Source of the DNA: Dactylosporangium sp. AC04546
GTDB taxonomy: Bacteria; Actinomycetota; Actinomycetes; Mycobacteriales; Micromonosporaceae
Length of the DNA: 64,000 bases
NCBI RefSeq assembly: GCF_022095675.1
Contig: NZ_JAHYSG010000055.1
Location: forward strand, 1-64,000
Reading direction: 5' to 3'
Of this stretch, positions 43,164 to 52,060 are shown piece by piece. Position numbers and translations under genes: made by a program. The first letter of the stretch is position 1. Each line of letters opens with the position of its first letter. The notes beneath the pieces were generated by a model. That model made no database searches and was not told where the DNA came from. It saw nothing but the letters and a program-made list of their open reading frames with translations.

Positions 43164-44125
43164 CGATCTACGAGGTGGCAGCCCGCGCCGGGGTGTCACC
43201 GGCCACGGTCAGCCGGGTCATGAACGGCACCCGCGTCTCGGCCGAGTCGGAACGGCTCGTCCGGGCCGCGGCGGAGGAGCTGGCGTTCATCCCGAACCGC
43301 ACCGCCCGCCGGCTGCGCGTCCAGCGCTCCGCCGTCATCGCCCTCATCATCCCCGACATCGAGAACCCGTTCTTCACCGCGCTCGCACGCGGCGTGGAGA
43401 ACCGGGCCCGCGCCGCCGGCTACTCGGTCGTGCTGTGCAACACCGACGAGGACCCGGCCCGCGAGAAGACCTACATCGACATCGTGCTCGCCGAGCACAT
43501 GGCCGGCGCGATCCTGGCCCCGGCCGACGACGCCAGCGACGTGTCGCGGCTCGTCGCCGCGAAGCGGCCGGTCGTCGCCGTCGACCGCAGCCTGCACCGC
43601 AACGACATCGACGCGGTCACCGTCGACAATCGCGCCGGCGGGCGCTCGGCGGCCGAGTCGCTGTTCGCCGCCGGGTTCCGCCGGGTCGCCTGCATCACCG
43701 GGCCGAGCTCGGTGGAGACCGCGCAGCTGCGGATGGAGGGCTGGCAGCAGGCCACCCACGCCCGGCAGGGCCGCGACGACGACGCCCTGCTGCGCTACGC
43801 CGACTACCGGGTCGACGGCGGCCGGGCCGCGATGGCCGACCTGCTCGCGCTGCGCGAGCCGCCGGACGCCGCGGTCGTCGCCAACAACCTCATGGCCGCC
43901 GGCGCGCTCGACGCGCTGCACGACGCCGGCCTCACACCGCCCGGCTTCGGCCTCGCCGTCTTCGGCGACCTGCCGTTCGCCTCGTTCGAGCGGCGCGGCA
44001 TCCAGGTCGTCGACCTGCCGGCCCGCGAGCTGGGCGCGGCCGCCGCCGGCCTGCTGCTCGAGCGCATCTCGGGCGCGGTCGGCCCGGCCCGCACCGTGGT
44101 CCTGCGTGCGAAGGATGGTTCGTGA
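43160..44125 (+). CDS. LacI-family transcriptional regulator (second paralogue)
   Basis: 321 residues: HTH VTIYEVAARAGVSPATVSRVMNG, then LAFIPNRTARRLRVQ and an effector domain beginning ALIIPDIENPFFTALARGVENRARAAGYSVVLCNTDEDPA. It is the paralogue of the regulator at 36989 and has nearly the same recognition helix, so both probably read GAAATCGATTTC. GTG start overlaps the hydrolase stop (GTGA), so it is made as part of the operon. It may bind a different inducer from its sister. Confidence 0.9.
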   Translation: MTIYEVAARAGVSPATVSRVMNGTRVSAESERLVRAAAEELAFIPNRTARRLRVQRSAVIALIIPDIENPFFTALARGVENRARAAGYSVVLCNTDEDPAREKTYIDIVLAEHMAGAILAPADDASDVSRLVAAKRPVVAVDRSLHRNDIDAVTVDNRAGGRSAAESLFAAGFRRVACITGPSSVETAQLRMEGWQQATHARQGRDDDALLRYADYRVDGGRAAMADLLALREPPDAAVVANNLMAAGALDALHDAGLTPPGFGLAVFGDLPFASFERRGIQVVDLPARELGAAAAGLLLERISGAVGPARTVVLRAKDGS

Positions 44126-45606
44126 TGCTCCTCGGTGTCGACATCGGTACCTCCAGCAGCAAGGGCGTGCTGGTCGACCCCGGCGGCCGGGTGCTGGCCA
44201 CCGCCGTGCGCTCGCACGATGTCTCCCGCCCGTTCCCGGGGCACGTGGAGATGTCCGCCGACGTGTGGTGGGACGAGTTCCGTTCCATCGCCGCGGAGCT
44301 GACGGCGACTTCGCCGTCCCCGGTCACCGCGGTCGGGGTCAGCGGCATGGGGCCGTGCGTGCTGCTGACGACCTCCGAAGGGGAGCCGCTGCGGCCGGCG
44401 ATCCTGTACGGCGTCGACACCCGGGCCACGGCCGAGATCGCGGCGCTGACCGGGGAGCTCGGCGGCGACGAGGCGATCCTGGCCCGCTGCGGCTCGGCGC
44501 TGTCGACCCAGGCCGTCGGCCCGAAGCTCGCCTGGGTCGCCGCCCACGAGCCGCAGGTGTGGGCCCGCGCCCGCCGCCTGTTCATGCCCGCCTCCTGGCT
44601 GGCGTACCAGCTGACCGGCGAGTACGTCCTCGACCACCACTCGGCCAGCCAGTGCACGCCGCTGTACGCGCCCGACGACCTCGCCTGGTACCACCCCTGG
44701 GCCTCGCGGATCGCCCCGGACCTCGACCTGCCGCCCCTGTCGTGGCCGGCCGACGTCGCCGGGGTGACCCGCACGGCCGTCGCCGGCATCCCCGCGGGTG
44801 TCCCGGTGATCACCGGCACGATCGACGCCTGGACCGAGGCCGTGAGCGTCGACGCGCAGAACCCCGGCGACCTCATGCTCATGTACGGCACCACGATGTT
44901 CCTCGTCGCGACCGTCGACCGGCCGATCACCACACCGTCGATGTGGGGGACCGTCGGGGCGTACCCCGGCTCCCGCAGCCTCGCCGGGGGCATGGCCACG
45001 TCCGGGGCCATCACCGCCTGGCTGCGGGACCTGTCCGATGTGGACTACGAGGCCCTCCTCGCCGAGGCGGCCGGGTCCGGGCCCGGCGCGCGGGGGCTGC
45101 TGATGCTGCCGTACTTCGCGGGGGAGCGCACCCCGCTCATGGACCCCGACGCCCGCGGCGTCATCGCCGGCCTGACGCTCAGCCACACCCGCGGCGACCT
45201 GTACCGCGCCGCGCTGGAGGCGACCGCCCTCGGCGTGCGGCACAACGTCGAGACCATGCGGGCGGCCGGCGCCGTGATCGAGCGGGTCGTCGCCGTCGGC
45301 GGCGGCACCCAGGGCGGGCTGTGGACCCGGATCGTCAGCGACGTCACCGGCCTCACCCAGGTCGTGCCGGCCATCACCGTCGGCGCCGCCTACGGGGCGG
45401 CCTACCTCGCCGCCCGCACCACCACCGGCGCCGACATCGCCGCGTGGAACCCGCCCGCCGAGACCATCACCCCGGACGCCGCCCTGCGGCCCGGCTACGA
45501 CGAGCTGTACGCGCTGTACCGCGAGCTGTACCCGGCCACCCGCGGCGTCGCCCACACCCTCGCGTCGCGAGCCCGCCGGCTCGCCCTCCCGGAGGAGAGA
45601 TCATGA
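44125..45606 (+). CDS. FGGY-family sugar kinase
   Basis: 493 residues with the actin-like ATPase motifs: LLGVDIGTSSSKGVLVD (phosphate 1), PYFAGERTPLMDPDARG and VVAVGGGTQGGLWTRIVSDVTG (adenosine region). Closest in pattern to xylulokinases, so it probably phosphorylates a ketose made by the adjacent isomerase. The ATG shares its A with the regulator's TGA; a GTG one codon earlier is an alternative, both served by AAGGATGG. Confidence 0.9.
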   Translation: MLLGVDIGTSSSKGVLVDPGGRVLATAVRSHDVSRPFPGHVEMSADVWWDEFRSIAAELTATSPSPVTAVGVSGMGPCVLLTTSEGEPLRPAILYGVDTRATAEIAALTGELGGDEAILARCGSALSTQAVGPKLAWVAAHEPQVWARARRLFMPASWLAYQLTGEYVLDHHSASQCTPLYAPDDLAWYHPWASRIAPDLDLPPLSWPADVAGVTRTAVAGIPAGVPVITGTIDAWTEAVSVDAQNPGDLMLMYGTTMFLVATVDRPITTPSMWGTVGAYPGSRSLAGGMATSGAITAWLRDLSDVDYEALLAEAAGSGPGARGLLMLPYFAGERTPLMDPDARGVIAGLTLSHTRGDLYRAALEATALGVRHNVETMRAAGAVIERVVAVGGGTQGGLWTRIVSDVTGLTQVVPAITVGAAYGAAYLAARTTTGADIAAWNPPAETITPDAALRPGYDELYALYRELYPATRGVAHTLASRARRLALPEERS

Positions 45607-47222
45607 CCGGATACACCATGCCCCCAGCGGTCAGCCGACCGGCGTGCCCGCCGCAGACGGCGTACCTCATCGCCAGCGGCGACCTGCGCCCCAGCGCCAA
45701 CGCCGCGGGCTGGCCGACGCAGGTCGCGGTCGAGGCCGCCGTCACGGCCGCGTTCAAGGAACTGGGCTGGTCGGTGGTGCGCGCGCACGAGGGGTTCATC
45801 GACAGCCAGCGGATGGGCCTGGAGGTCTTCAAGACGATCCCCGTCGACGCGCCGCTCGTCGTCGCCGAGGCGGTGTGGCAGTACAGTCACCACGTCCTGG
45901 CCGGCCTGCGCACCCATCGCGGCCCGATCCTCACCGTCGCCAACTTCGCCGGCGACTGGCCCGGCCTCGTCGGGCTGCTGGGCGTCAACGCCGGCATGGC
46001 GAAGATGGGCGTGCCCTACTCGACCATCTGGTCGGTCGACTTCACCGACGAGTGGTTCAAGGACGGCCTGCGGCAGTGGGTCGCCACCGGCCGCATCGAC
46101 CACGACGAGTCGCACGTGCGCGACCTGCCGGCGCTGCCGTCATCGTCCGAGGCCGATCTGGGCCGCGCGCTCGCGGCGCAGCTGCTCGCCGACAAGGCCA
46201 TCATCGGCGTGTTCGACGAGGGCTGCATGGGCATGTACAACGCCATCATCGACGACGAGCTGCTCAACCCGATCGGCGTCTACAAGGAGCGGCTGTCGCA
46301 GAGCGCGCTGTGGGCCGAGATGCTGCGCGTGCCCGACGCCGAGGCCGACGCGGTCGGGGCGTGGCTGCGGGCGAAGGGCATGACGTTCAAGCTCGGCACC
46401 GACGAGGCGACCGAGCTCACCGAGGCGCAGCTGCGCTGGCAGTACAAGATGTACATCGCGGCGCTGCGCATCAGCGACGACTTCGGCCTCGACGCGGTCG
46501 GCATCCAGTACCAGCAGGGCCTCAAGGACCTCTCGCCCGCCTCCGACCTGGCCGAGGGTCTGCTCAACAACGCCGACCGCCCGCCGGTCACGACCCGCGA
46601 CGGCGCCCGCGTGCTGTGGGAGGGCGTGCCGCTGCCGCACTTCAACGAGGCCGACGAGGGCGTGGCCGTCGACGCGCTGGTCACCAACCGGATCTGGACC
46701 GCGATGGGTCTGGACCCGGCGACCACCCTGCACGACGTGCGCTGGGGCGAGGACTACGCGGGCGAGTTCGTCTGGGTCTTCGAGATCTCCGGTTCGGTAC
46801 CGCCGTCGCACTTCGCGACCGGCTACGCCGAGGCGGTCGGCTGGCGCCAGGACCCGGTGTACTTCCCGCTCGGCGGCTCCACGATCAAGGGCGTGTGCAA
46901 GCCGGGCGAGATCGTCTGGAGCCGCGTGTTCGTCCAGGGCGGCCGCCTGCACGTCGACCTGGGCCGCGCCTCGGCCGTCACGCTGCCGGACGCGGAGACC
47001 GAGCGCCGCTCGCAGGCGACGACACCCGCCTGGCCGATCATGCACGCGGTGCTGCACGGGGTGTCCCGCGACCAGTTCATGGCCCGGCACAAGGCGAACC
47101 ACCTCAACGTCGCCTACGCCCCGTCCGGGGAGGTCGCCGACCGGGCGCTGCTGGTCAAGGCGGCCGTGTTCGCCGCCCTCGGCGTCGAGGTCCACCTCTG
47201 CGGGGACACCGCCATCGGCTAG
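45603..47222 (+). CDS. L-fucose/D-arabinose isomerase-fold protein
   Basis: 539 residues resembling the fucose isomerase-like superfamily: a long N-terminal Rossmann-like region (EAVWQYSHHVLAGLRTHRGPILTVANFAGDWPGLVGLLGVNAGMAKMG), ADKAIIGVFDEGCMGMYNAIIDDELLNP in the centre, and C-terminal PVYFPLGGSTIKGVCKPGEIVWSRVFVQGGRLHVDLGRA. Family enzymes interconvert aldoses and ketoses using a metal ion. With the FGGY kinase next to it (ATGA overlap), the pathway aldose, ketose, ketose phosphate is likely. The exact sugar cannot be read. It overlaps the convergent LysR gene by 4 nt. Confidence 0.82.
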   Translation: MTGYTMPPAVSRPACPPQTAYLIASGDLRPSANAAGWPTQVAVEAAVTAAFKELGWSVVRAHEGFIDSQRMGLEVFKTIPVDAPLVVAEAVWQYSHHVLAGLRTHRGPILTVANFAGDWPGLVGLLGVNAGMAKMGVPYSTIWSVDFTDEWFKDGLRQWVATGRIDHDESHVRDLPALPSSSEADLGRALAAQLLADKAIIGVFDEGCMGMYNAIIDDELLNPIGVYKERLSQSALWAEMLRVPDAEADAVGAWLRAKGMTFKLGTDEATELTEAQLRWQYKMYIAALRISDDFGLDAVGIQYQQGLKDLSPASDLAEGLLNNADRPPVTTRDGARVLWEGVPLPHFNEADEGVAVDALVTNRIWTAMGLDPATTLHDVRWGEDYAGEFVWVFEISGSVPPSHFATGYAEAVGWRQDPVYFPLGGSTIKGVCKPGEIVWSRVFVQGGRLHVDLGRASAVTLPDAETERRSQATTPAWPIMHAVLHGVSRDQFMARHKANHLNVAYAPSGEVADRALLVKAAVFAALGVEVHLCGDTAIG

Positions 47223-48106
47223 GACCGGGCCTGGGCGGGGACCGGCGCCGCATCGAGCGCCACAGCGGTGGCCGCGCGGACGAACGCGGCCACCGCGTGG
47301 TCGCGGGAGTCGCGCGGCCAGGCGACGCACAACGTGGACGGCCCGAGCCCCTCGACGGTGCGGTAGGCGACCCCGGGGCGCGGGTGGCACCGGGCGACCG
47401 ACTCGGGCAGGAACCACACGACCGTGCCGAGCTCGACGAGGTTGAACAGCTGGGCCAGGTCGTACGACTTGTGCCGCGGATCGTGCGGCGTGGCCGTCTC
47501 GGGCCGGTCGGCGGGTCCGCCGCCGGGCAGGAACCGGCCGGCGAGGTCGTCCAGCCGCAGCGTCGGGTGAGCGGCGAGGGGGTCGTCGGCGGCGATCGCG
47601 AGCAGGCGGGGCTCCACGAGCAGCACCTCGACGTCGAGGCCCCGCTCGTCGAACGGCCGCGGCAGGAGCGCCACGTCGGCCCGCCCGTCGCGCAGCGCGG
47701 GGACCTGCTCGCCGCGACCGCCGAGCAGCACCTCGACCGCAAGCGCGGCGGGGTCCTCGCGGTACACGCTGAGGAAGCGGGGCAGCAGCCCGGCGTCGTA
47801 GTCGGCCTTGAGCGCGACCCGCAGCGCCGGTGTCGGCTGGCCGGCGTTCTGGGCGCGCCGCGCGGCGGCGGCGATGGCGTCGAGCGCGGTGCGGGCGTCG
47901 CGCAGCAGCACCTCCCCGGCCGGCGTCAGCGCGACCTCGCGGGTGGTGCGCCGCAGCAGCTGGACGCCGAGGTGCCGTTCGAGGTCGCGGATCGCGCGCG
48001 ACAGCGGCGGCTGCGCCATGCCCAGCCGCTCTGCCGCCCGGCCGAAGTGCAGCTCCTCCGCCACGGCGACGAAGTACCGCAGCTGCCGCGACTCCAGGTC
48101 ACTCAT
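47219..48106 (-). CDS. LysR-family transcriptional regulator
   Basis: 295 residues with the N-terminal winged HTH (LRYFVAVAEELHFGRAAERLGMAQPPLSRAIRDLERHLGVQLLRRTTREVALTPAG) and an effector domain (LRVALKADYDAGLLPRFLSVYRE...). Divergent from the NmrA-like gene, which is its probable target by the usual LysR arrangement. A T-N11-A box overlaps its own start. Confidence 0.92.
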   Translation of the reverse strand: MSDLESRQLRYFVAVAEELHFGRAAERLGMAQPPLSRAIRDLERHLGVQLLRRTTREVALTPAGEVLLRDARTALDAIAAAARRAQNAGQPTPALRVALKADYDAGLLPRFLSVYREDPAALAVEVLLGGRGEQVPALRDGRADVALLPRPFDERGLDVEVLLVEPRLLAIAADDPLAAHPTLRLDDLAGRFLPGGGPADRPETATPHDPRHKSYDLAQLFNLVELGTVVWFLPESVARCHPRPGVAYRTVEGLGPSTLCVAWPRDSRDHAVAAFVRAATAVALDAAPVPAQARS

Positions 48107-48119
48107 ACTTGCACGGTAT
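48105..48119. promoter_or_regulatory. LysR-box candidate (T-N11-A)
   Basis: ATAC and GTAT arms around 7 nt contain a T-N11-A pattern and overlap the LysR ATG in a 69-bp divergent intergenic region. This suits auto-repression and control of the NmrA-like gene. Confidence 0.55.
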
Positions 48120-48175
48120 CAATGCCGACCGGATCGGTCCTTCAGACGGGCCGTCGCCGGGGTTGACTGGGTCGC

Positions 48176-49057
48176 ATGATCGTTGTCACGACTCCTACCG
48201 GCAACATCGGCCACCAGGTCGTCGACCTGCTCCTGGCCGCCGGCGCCCCGGTCCGCGTGATCGCCCGCGACCCGTCGTCCCTCCCGCCGGCGGTCCGTGC
48301 CCGGGCGTCGGTGGTGCCCGGTTCGCACGGCGACCCGTCGGTCGTCCGTGCGGCGTTCGATGGTGCTGACGCGGTGCTGTGGATCGCGCCGCCCGGCTTC
48401 AACTCGGCGTCGCTGGACGACGTGTACACGGGCTTCACCGCCCCGGCCTGCGCCGCGTTCGCCGGCGGCCTGGCCGGCCGCGTGGTGGCGGTCTCGGCGC
48501 TGGGCCGGGGTACCCCCTGGGCGGGCTCGGCCGGCCTGGTGACGGCGTCGCTCGCGATGGACGACGCCATCATGGCGACGGGTGTGCCGTACCGCTCCCT
48601 GGCGCTGCCGTCGTTCATGGACAACATGCTGCGCCAGGCGGGTCCGATCGCCACCGAGGGCAGGTGCACGGGCGTGATCGCCCCGGACCGCCCGCTGCCG
48701 CTGGCGGCGACGCGCGACATCGCCGCGGTGGCCGCGGACCTGCTCCTCGACGGTTCGTGGACGGGCCAGGCGGACCACCCGGTCCTGGGCCCGGAGGACC
48801 TGTCGTTCGCCGACCTGGCGAAGATCATGAGCGAGGTCCTGGACCGCGAGGTCGAGTACACCCAGGTGACCCCGGAGGCGTTCCGGTCCGCACTGCTGTC
48901 CCGCGGCGCCTCGCCGGCCGTCGCCGACGGCACGACGGCGATGATGGTGGCCAAGAACGGGGGCCTGGACAACGGCGTGCACAGGACCCCGTCGTGGACC
49001 ACGCCGACGACGTTCCGCGAGTGGTGCGAGTCCGTGCTCCTCCCGGCGGTCAGGTGA
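48176..49057 (+). CDS. NmrA-like NAD(P)-binding protein
   Basis: 293 residues of atypical SDR type: MIVVTTPTGNIGHQVVDLLLAAGAPVRVIARDP, VVPGSHGDPSVVRAAFDGADAVLWIAPP and GRVVAVSALGRGTPW, without YxxxK. It resembles the protein at 25026 in fold but shares little detail. Role as NAD(P)H sensor or quinone reductase is an inference from the family. The gene begins shortly after TTGACT, a possible -35 too close to the ATG to be its own. Confidence 0.82.
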   Translation: MIVVTTPTGNIGHQVVDLLLAAGAPVRVIARDPSSLPPAVRARASVVPGSHGDPSVVRAAFDGADAVLWIAPPGFNSASLDDVYTGFTAPACAAFAGGLAGRVVAVSALGRGTPWAGSAGLVTASLAMDDAIMATGVPYRSLALPSFMDNMLRQAGPIATEGRCTGVIAPDRPLPLAATRDIAAVAADLLLDGSWTGQADHPVLGPEDLSFADLAKIMSEVLDREVEYTQVTPEAFRSALLSRGASPAVADGTTAMMVAKNGGLDNGVHRTPSWTTPTTFREWCESVLLPAVR

Positions 49058-49096
49058 CGGCTCAGCCGGCGGACCGGCTGGGGTTCGGCTGAAGGC

Positions 49097-49585
49097 TCAG
49101 CAGGCGGTGAAGATGACGGCGCGACCGGCGGCCGAGGCGTTGGCGTAGAAGCGGCGGACGTCCTCGAAGTTGGACCAGGTGTACCGGAAGTCGTCGTCGT
49201 CGAGGGCACCGCGGTAGTTGGGGTCGTCGATGGCGTCGAACCGCGCACGGAGCCAGCCCTCGTCGACCTCCTGCAACGCGACGGCCACATCGCGGACCTC
49301 GGCGGCGCTGACGTAGATGACGCAGAGGTCGTCGTGCAGGTCGTCGCCGCCGAGGACGGCATGCGAGAGCGGGTACTCGCCGGTGTCGCCGTCGAGGGTC
49401 CCGTCGGTCAGGCAGCGGTGGATCGGGTCCCAGGCCTTGTCGGTGTCGACCTTGAGCGCGTCGTCGTCCCACTCCTCCTCGAGGTCCGCGATAAGTTCGT
49501 CCACACCGTCACCGTCACCGTCGCCGACCGCCGCGAACAACGCCCGCTCCTGCTCCGCCGTGATCGCGAAGTGCACTCCAAGCAT
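49097..49585 (-). CDS. DUF1877 (YfbM-like) family protein
   Basis: 162 residues, very acidic, with MLGVHFAITAEQERAL at the start, DKAWDPIHRCLTDGTL, YPLSHAVLGG, and VEEVAVAL-type helix VRDVAVALQEVDEGWLRARFDAID. These are the YfbM/DUF1877 signatures. Function unknown; cytoplasmic. Confidence 0.8.
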   Translation of the reverse strand: MLGVHFAITAEQERALFAAVGDGDGDGVDELIADLEEEWDDDALKVDTDKAWDPIHRCLTDGTLDGDTGEYPLSHAVLGGDDLHDDLCVIYVSAAEVRDVAVALQEVDEGWLRARFDAIDDPNYRGALDDDDFRYTWSNFEDVRRFYANASAAGRAVIFTAC

Positions 49586-49697
49586 CCCGCGATCCTAAGC
49601 CCCGTGCCGCTCGTCATGACCGCGGCCAGTCCGGCGCCGGAAACGACCCGGAAGCGTCTGCGACGCAGCCGCGGACCGGCAGGAGCGCCGCCGCCCT

Positions 49698-49753
49698 CAT
49701 GATCAAGGGAAACATCTGGTCGCCGGGACAGCCAGAAGCTTCCCTTGATCATG
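49698..49753. repeat. 56-bp hairpin element, copy 1 (22-bp arms, 12-nt loop)
   Basis: Left arm 49698-49719 begins CATGATCAAGGGAA; right arm 49732-49753 ends TTCCCTTGATCATG. The arms pair at 20 of 22 positions around a 12-nt loop. The same build, with nearly the same arms, is at 56216. It lies between convergent genes DUF1877 and the PBP-like lipoprotein... both leftward here, in a 266-bp gap with no gene. Confidence 0.92.
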
Positions 49754-49851
49754 GCGCAAGAGCGATCGGCACCCGTCCGCGGACGGCGTGTCGCGCCAGG
49801 GCGACGCGGCCGTGCAGCTCGGCTCGGCGGGCCGCGAGCCTGCCGAGCCGG

Positions 49852-51459
49852 CTACTTCGGGGCGCCGGACAGGAACGTGTTGGCGATGTTCGTCAGGGCT
49901 TCGGGGGTGGCGGACTCGACGTACAGGCAGTACGCGATGTCGCCGCTCACCGCCGCCGTCATGCCCAGGCCGGCCAGCGTCGGGGACGGGACCGCCGTCA
50001 GGGCCGGACCGTCCGGCGAAGCGCCGGGGACGGCTGGGTCGCGGATCAGCGTTGGCTGCTTCCAGTGCCCGCGGGACAGCGCGGCCACGGCCGCCGCGTG
50101 GACGAGCGGGGAGCCCACCGCCGCCGACGAGCCCGCGGAACCCGGCGCACCCGCGGAACCCGACGCGCCTGCCGAGGCCGGACCGCCAGCGGAGGGGAGC
50201 GGGGCGCCGGAGGCGGCGGCCGAGACGGACGGGCGGCCCGTGAAGGCGTCGGCGCCCAGGTGCCAGTCCAGGCCGTAGCCCAGCGTGGCCGGGGACGCCC
50301 CGGCCGGGAGCGGCGCCGGGAGCTCGGCCTGGAACGCCAGGTTGTAGCCGGCCGCGTCAGGGCCGTTGGCCACCGCCAGGACGGCGCCGTCGGACAGGCG
50401 GATCGCGACCAGCGCCGAGCGGGACGGCGTCGTGGCCAGTGCCGCCTCGGCGGCCTGCTGGGTGCGGACGTCCAGCGTCGTGCGGAGGCGGCCGCCCGGT
50501 AACGGTGGGGCGGTGAACAGCGGCGCGGCGCCGGAGGACGCCGGGGCGGCCACCACCGCCAGGCCCTGCCCGCCGCGCAGCAGCGTGTCGTAGCGGCGCT
50601 GCAGGCCCGTCAGGCCCGTCACGTCGCCCGCCTTCAGGGCGCCGGCGCTCGCGTCGATCAGCTCCTTGGTCGCCGGGCCCGACGTGCCCAGCAGGGCGCG
50701 GGCGAAGGTGCGGGTCAGCGGGAGCGAGAGGGTGCCCGTGCGGGTGGTCACGCCCCTCGTGTTGCGCAGGTCGGTCTCGATCTCGGCGTAGTCGCTCTGG
50801 CGCAGGGTCACCACGTCGACGAACGCGTCGGGCTTGGCGGCGCGCAGCCTCGCCGGGAGGGCGGACACGTCCACGTCGACGCGGACGGAGCGGAACACCA
50901 GGTCCAGGTGCTGCGCGACGGCGTCGACGTCGTCGACGAGGCGGGGCTCCAGGCCGACATACACCACCGGGATCTCGCTCACGACCTCCGAGTCGTCGGC
51001 GGCCAGCACGACGCCGCGCTTGGCCGGGGAGCGCTGGAGGGTCAGGTGCTGGTCCTCGTGCAGGTCGGGGTGGACGGTGCGGGCGTCGAAGTAGATCTGC
51101 CACGCCTTGTCCATCTTGCGGGCGTGCACCGTCGTGTCGTACGTCCAGGTGCGGCCGTCCGGCAGGGGCCAGGAGACACCCACGGGCTGGGTGGCGTCGG
51201 CGCCGCGGACCGTCGCCTTGCCGCGCTTGGTCAGCGCCGGGCGGTGGGCGGCGAGCTCGCCCTCGACATCGGTCAGGGTGCGCTTCGCCGCCGCCGCGTC
51301 CAGGGGCTGACCCCGGGGCGTATACAGCGGCTGGCCCGCGAAGTCGGCCTTCTGCCACGCCTGCAGAAAACGCGCGAGGCGGTCGTCGACGGACGGCTCG
51401 CCGCACGCGGCCAACACACCGAAGAGCAACAGGACGAGAACACCACGAACCAGACGCAC
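49852..51459 (-). CDS. PBP-like lipoprotein lacking the transpeptidase active site
   Basis: 535 residues; lipoprotein signal with LAAC (Cys19). An NTF2-like MecA-N domain (about 25-140: DDRLARFLQAWQKADFAGQPLY, GRTWTYDTTVHARKMDKAWQIYFDARTVHPDL) and a PBP-dimer-like region follow, then the start of a transpeptidase domain (RTTLDVRTQQAAEAALATTPSRSALVAIRLSDGAVLAVANGP). Where active PBPs have PGSTFK with the nucleophile Ser, it reads AELPAPLPAGASPATLGYG. The later SxN and KSGT motifs are also missing, replaced by an Ala/Gly/Ser-rich stretch. It is probably a non-catalytic wall-binding or regulatory protein. Confidence 0.78.
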   Translation of the reverse strand: MRLVRGVLVLLLFGVLAACGEPSVDDRLARFLQAWQKADFAGQPLYTPRGQPLDAAAAKRTLTDVEGELAAHRPALTKRGKATVRGADATQPVGVSWPLPDGRTWTYDTTVHARKMDKAWQIYFDARTVHPDLHEDQHLTLQRSPAKRGVVLAADDSEVVSEIPVVYVGLEPRLVDDVDAVAQHLDLVFRSVRVDVDVSALPARLRAAKPDAFVDVVTLRQSDYAEIETDLRNTRGVTTRTGTLSLPLTRTFARALLGTSGPATKELIDASAGALKAGDVTGLTGLQRRYDTLLRGGQGLAVVAAPASSGAAPLFTAPPLPGGRLRTTLDVRTQQAAEAALATTPSRSALVAIRLSDGAVLAVANGPDAAGYNLAFQAELPAPLPAGASPATLGYGLDWHLGADAFTGRPSVSAAASGAPLPSAGGPASAGASGSAGAPGSAGSSAAVGSPLVHAAAVAALSRGHWKQPTLIRDPAVPGASPDGPALTAVPSPTLAGLGMTAAVSGDIAYCLYVESATPEALTNIANTFLSGAPK

Positions 51460-51480
51460 GGACCGACCGTACCCCGGGGG

Positions 51481-51963
51481 TCAGACAATTTTGGGACTGC
51501 GCCGCTCCAGCAGTACGACATCGCGCCATTCCCCGTCACGACGAGCGATCCGGTCGCGGGTGCCGACCACGCGGAACCCCACCCGCGCGTGCAGCGCCAG
51601 GCTCGCCGTGTTCTCCGGGAAGACCGCCGACTGGATCGTCCAGACGCCGGCCTGCTCGGTCGAGTCGATGAGGGCCCGCATGAGGCCGAGCGCGACGCCC
51701 CGGCCGCGGGCCGCCGGCGAGACGTACACCGAGTGCTCGACGACACCCGCGTACACCGCCCGGGCCGACACCCGCGACACGGCCACCCACCCGGCGACCG
51801 CCCCGTCGACGACGGCGACGAAGCGGTGCTCGGGCAGGCGGCCGGCGTCGAACGCCTCCCAGGTGGGTGCCGTGACCTCGAAGCTGGCCATGCCGGTGTC
51901 GAGCCCCTGCTGGTAGATGGCGAGCACGGCCGGCGCGTCCGCAGCGGACATCGGACGGATCAC
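51481..51963 (-). CDS. GNAT N-acetyltransferase (phosphinothricin-acetyltransferase-like)
   Basis: 160 residues: MIRPMSAADAPAVLAIYQQGLDTGMASFEVTAPTWEAF, VEHSVYVSPAARGRGVALGLMRALI (acetyl-CoA site), FPENTASLALHARVGFRVVGT and WRDVVLLERR. This is the Pat/Bar/MddA group, which acetylates amino groups of phosphinothricin-like or methionine-derived compounds; the natural substrate is not predictable. The GTG start lies in the first unit of a 41-bp triple repeat. M5 is a second possible start. Confidence 0.85.
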   Translation of the reverse strand: MIRPMSAADAPAVLAIYQQGLDTGMASFEVTAPTWEAFDAGRLPEHRFVAVVDGAVAGWVAVSRVSARAVYAGVVEHSVYVSPAARGRGVALGLMRALIDSTEQAGVWTIQSAVFPENTASLALHARVGFRVVGTRDRIARRDGEWRDVVLLERRSPKIV

Positions 51964-52060
51964 GCCGGCCGCCGCGGGACGAAGAAAGGCATCCGACGGA
52001 TCACGCCGGCCGCCGCGGGACGGAGGAGGGCATCGGACGGATCACGCCGACAGCCGCGAC
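51949..52060. repeat. 41-bp direct repeat (three copies) across the GNAT start and sthA stop
   Basis: CATCGGACGGATCACGCCGG-type words recur at 51949, 51990 and 52031. The first copy contains the GNAT start, the second is intergenic, and the third covers the last codons and stop of sthA. The second copy is nearly exact; the third diverges after 20 nt. Confidence 0.9.

Noticed and set aside
49699..50502. Small genes beginning MIKGN or MIQGN at the hairpin elements
   Set aside because: They start inside the inverted arms and continue as antisense to real genes.
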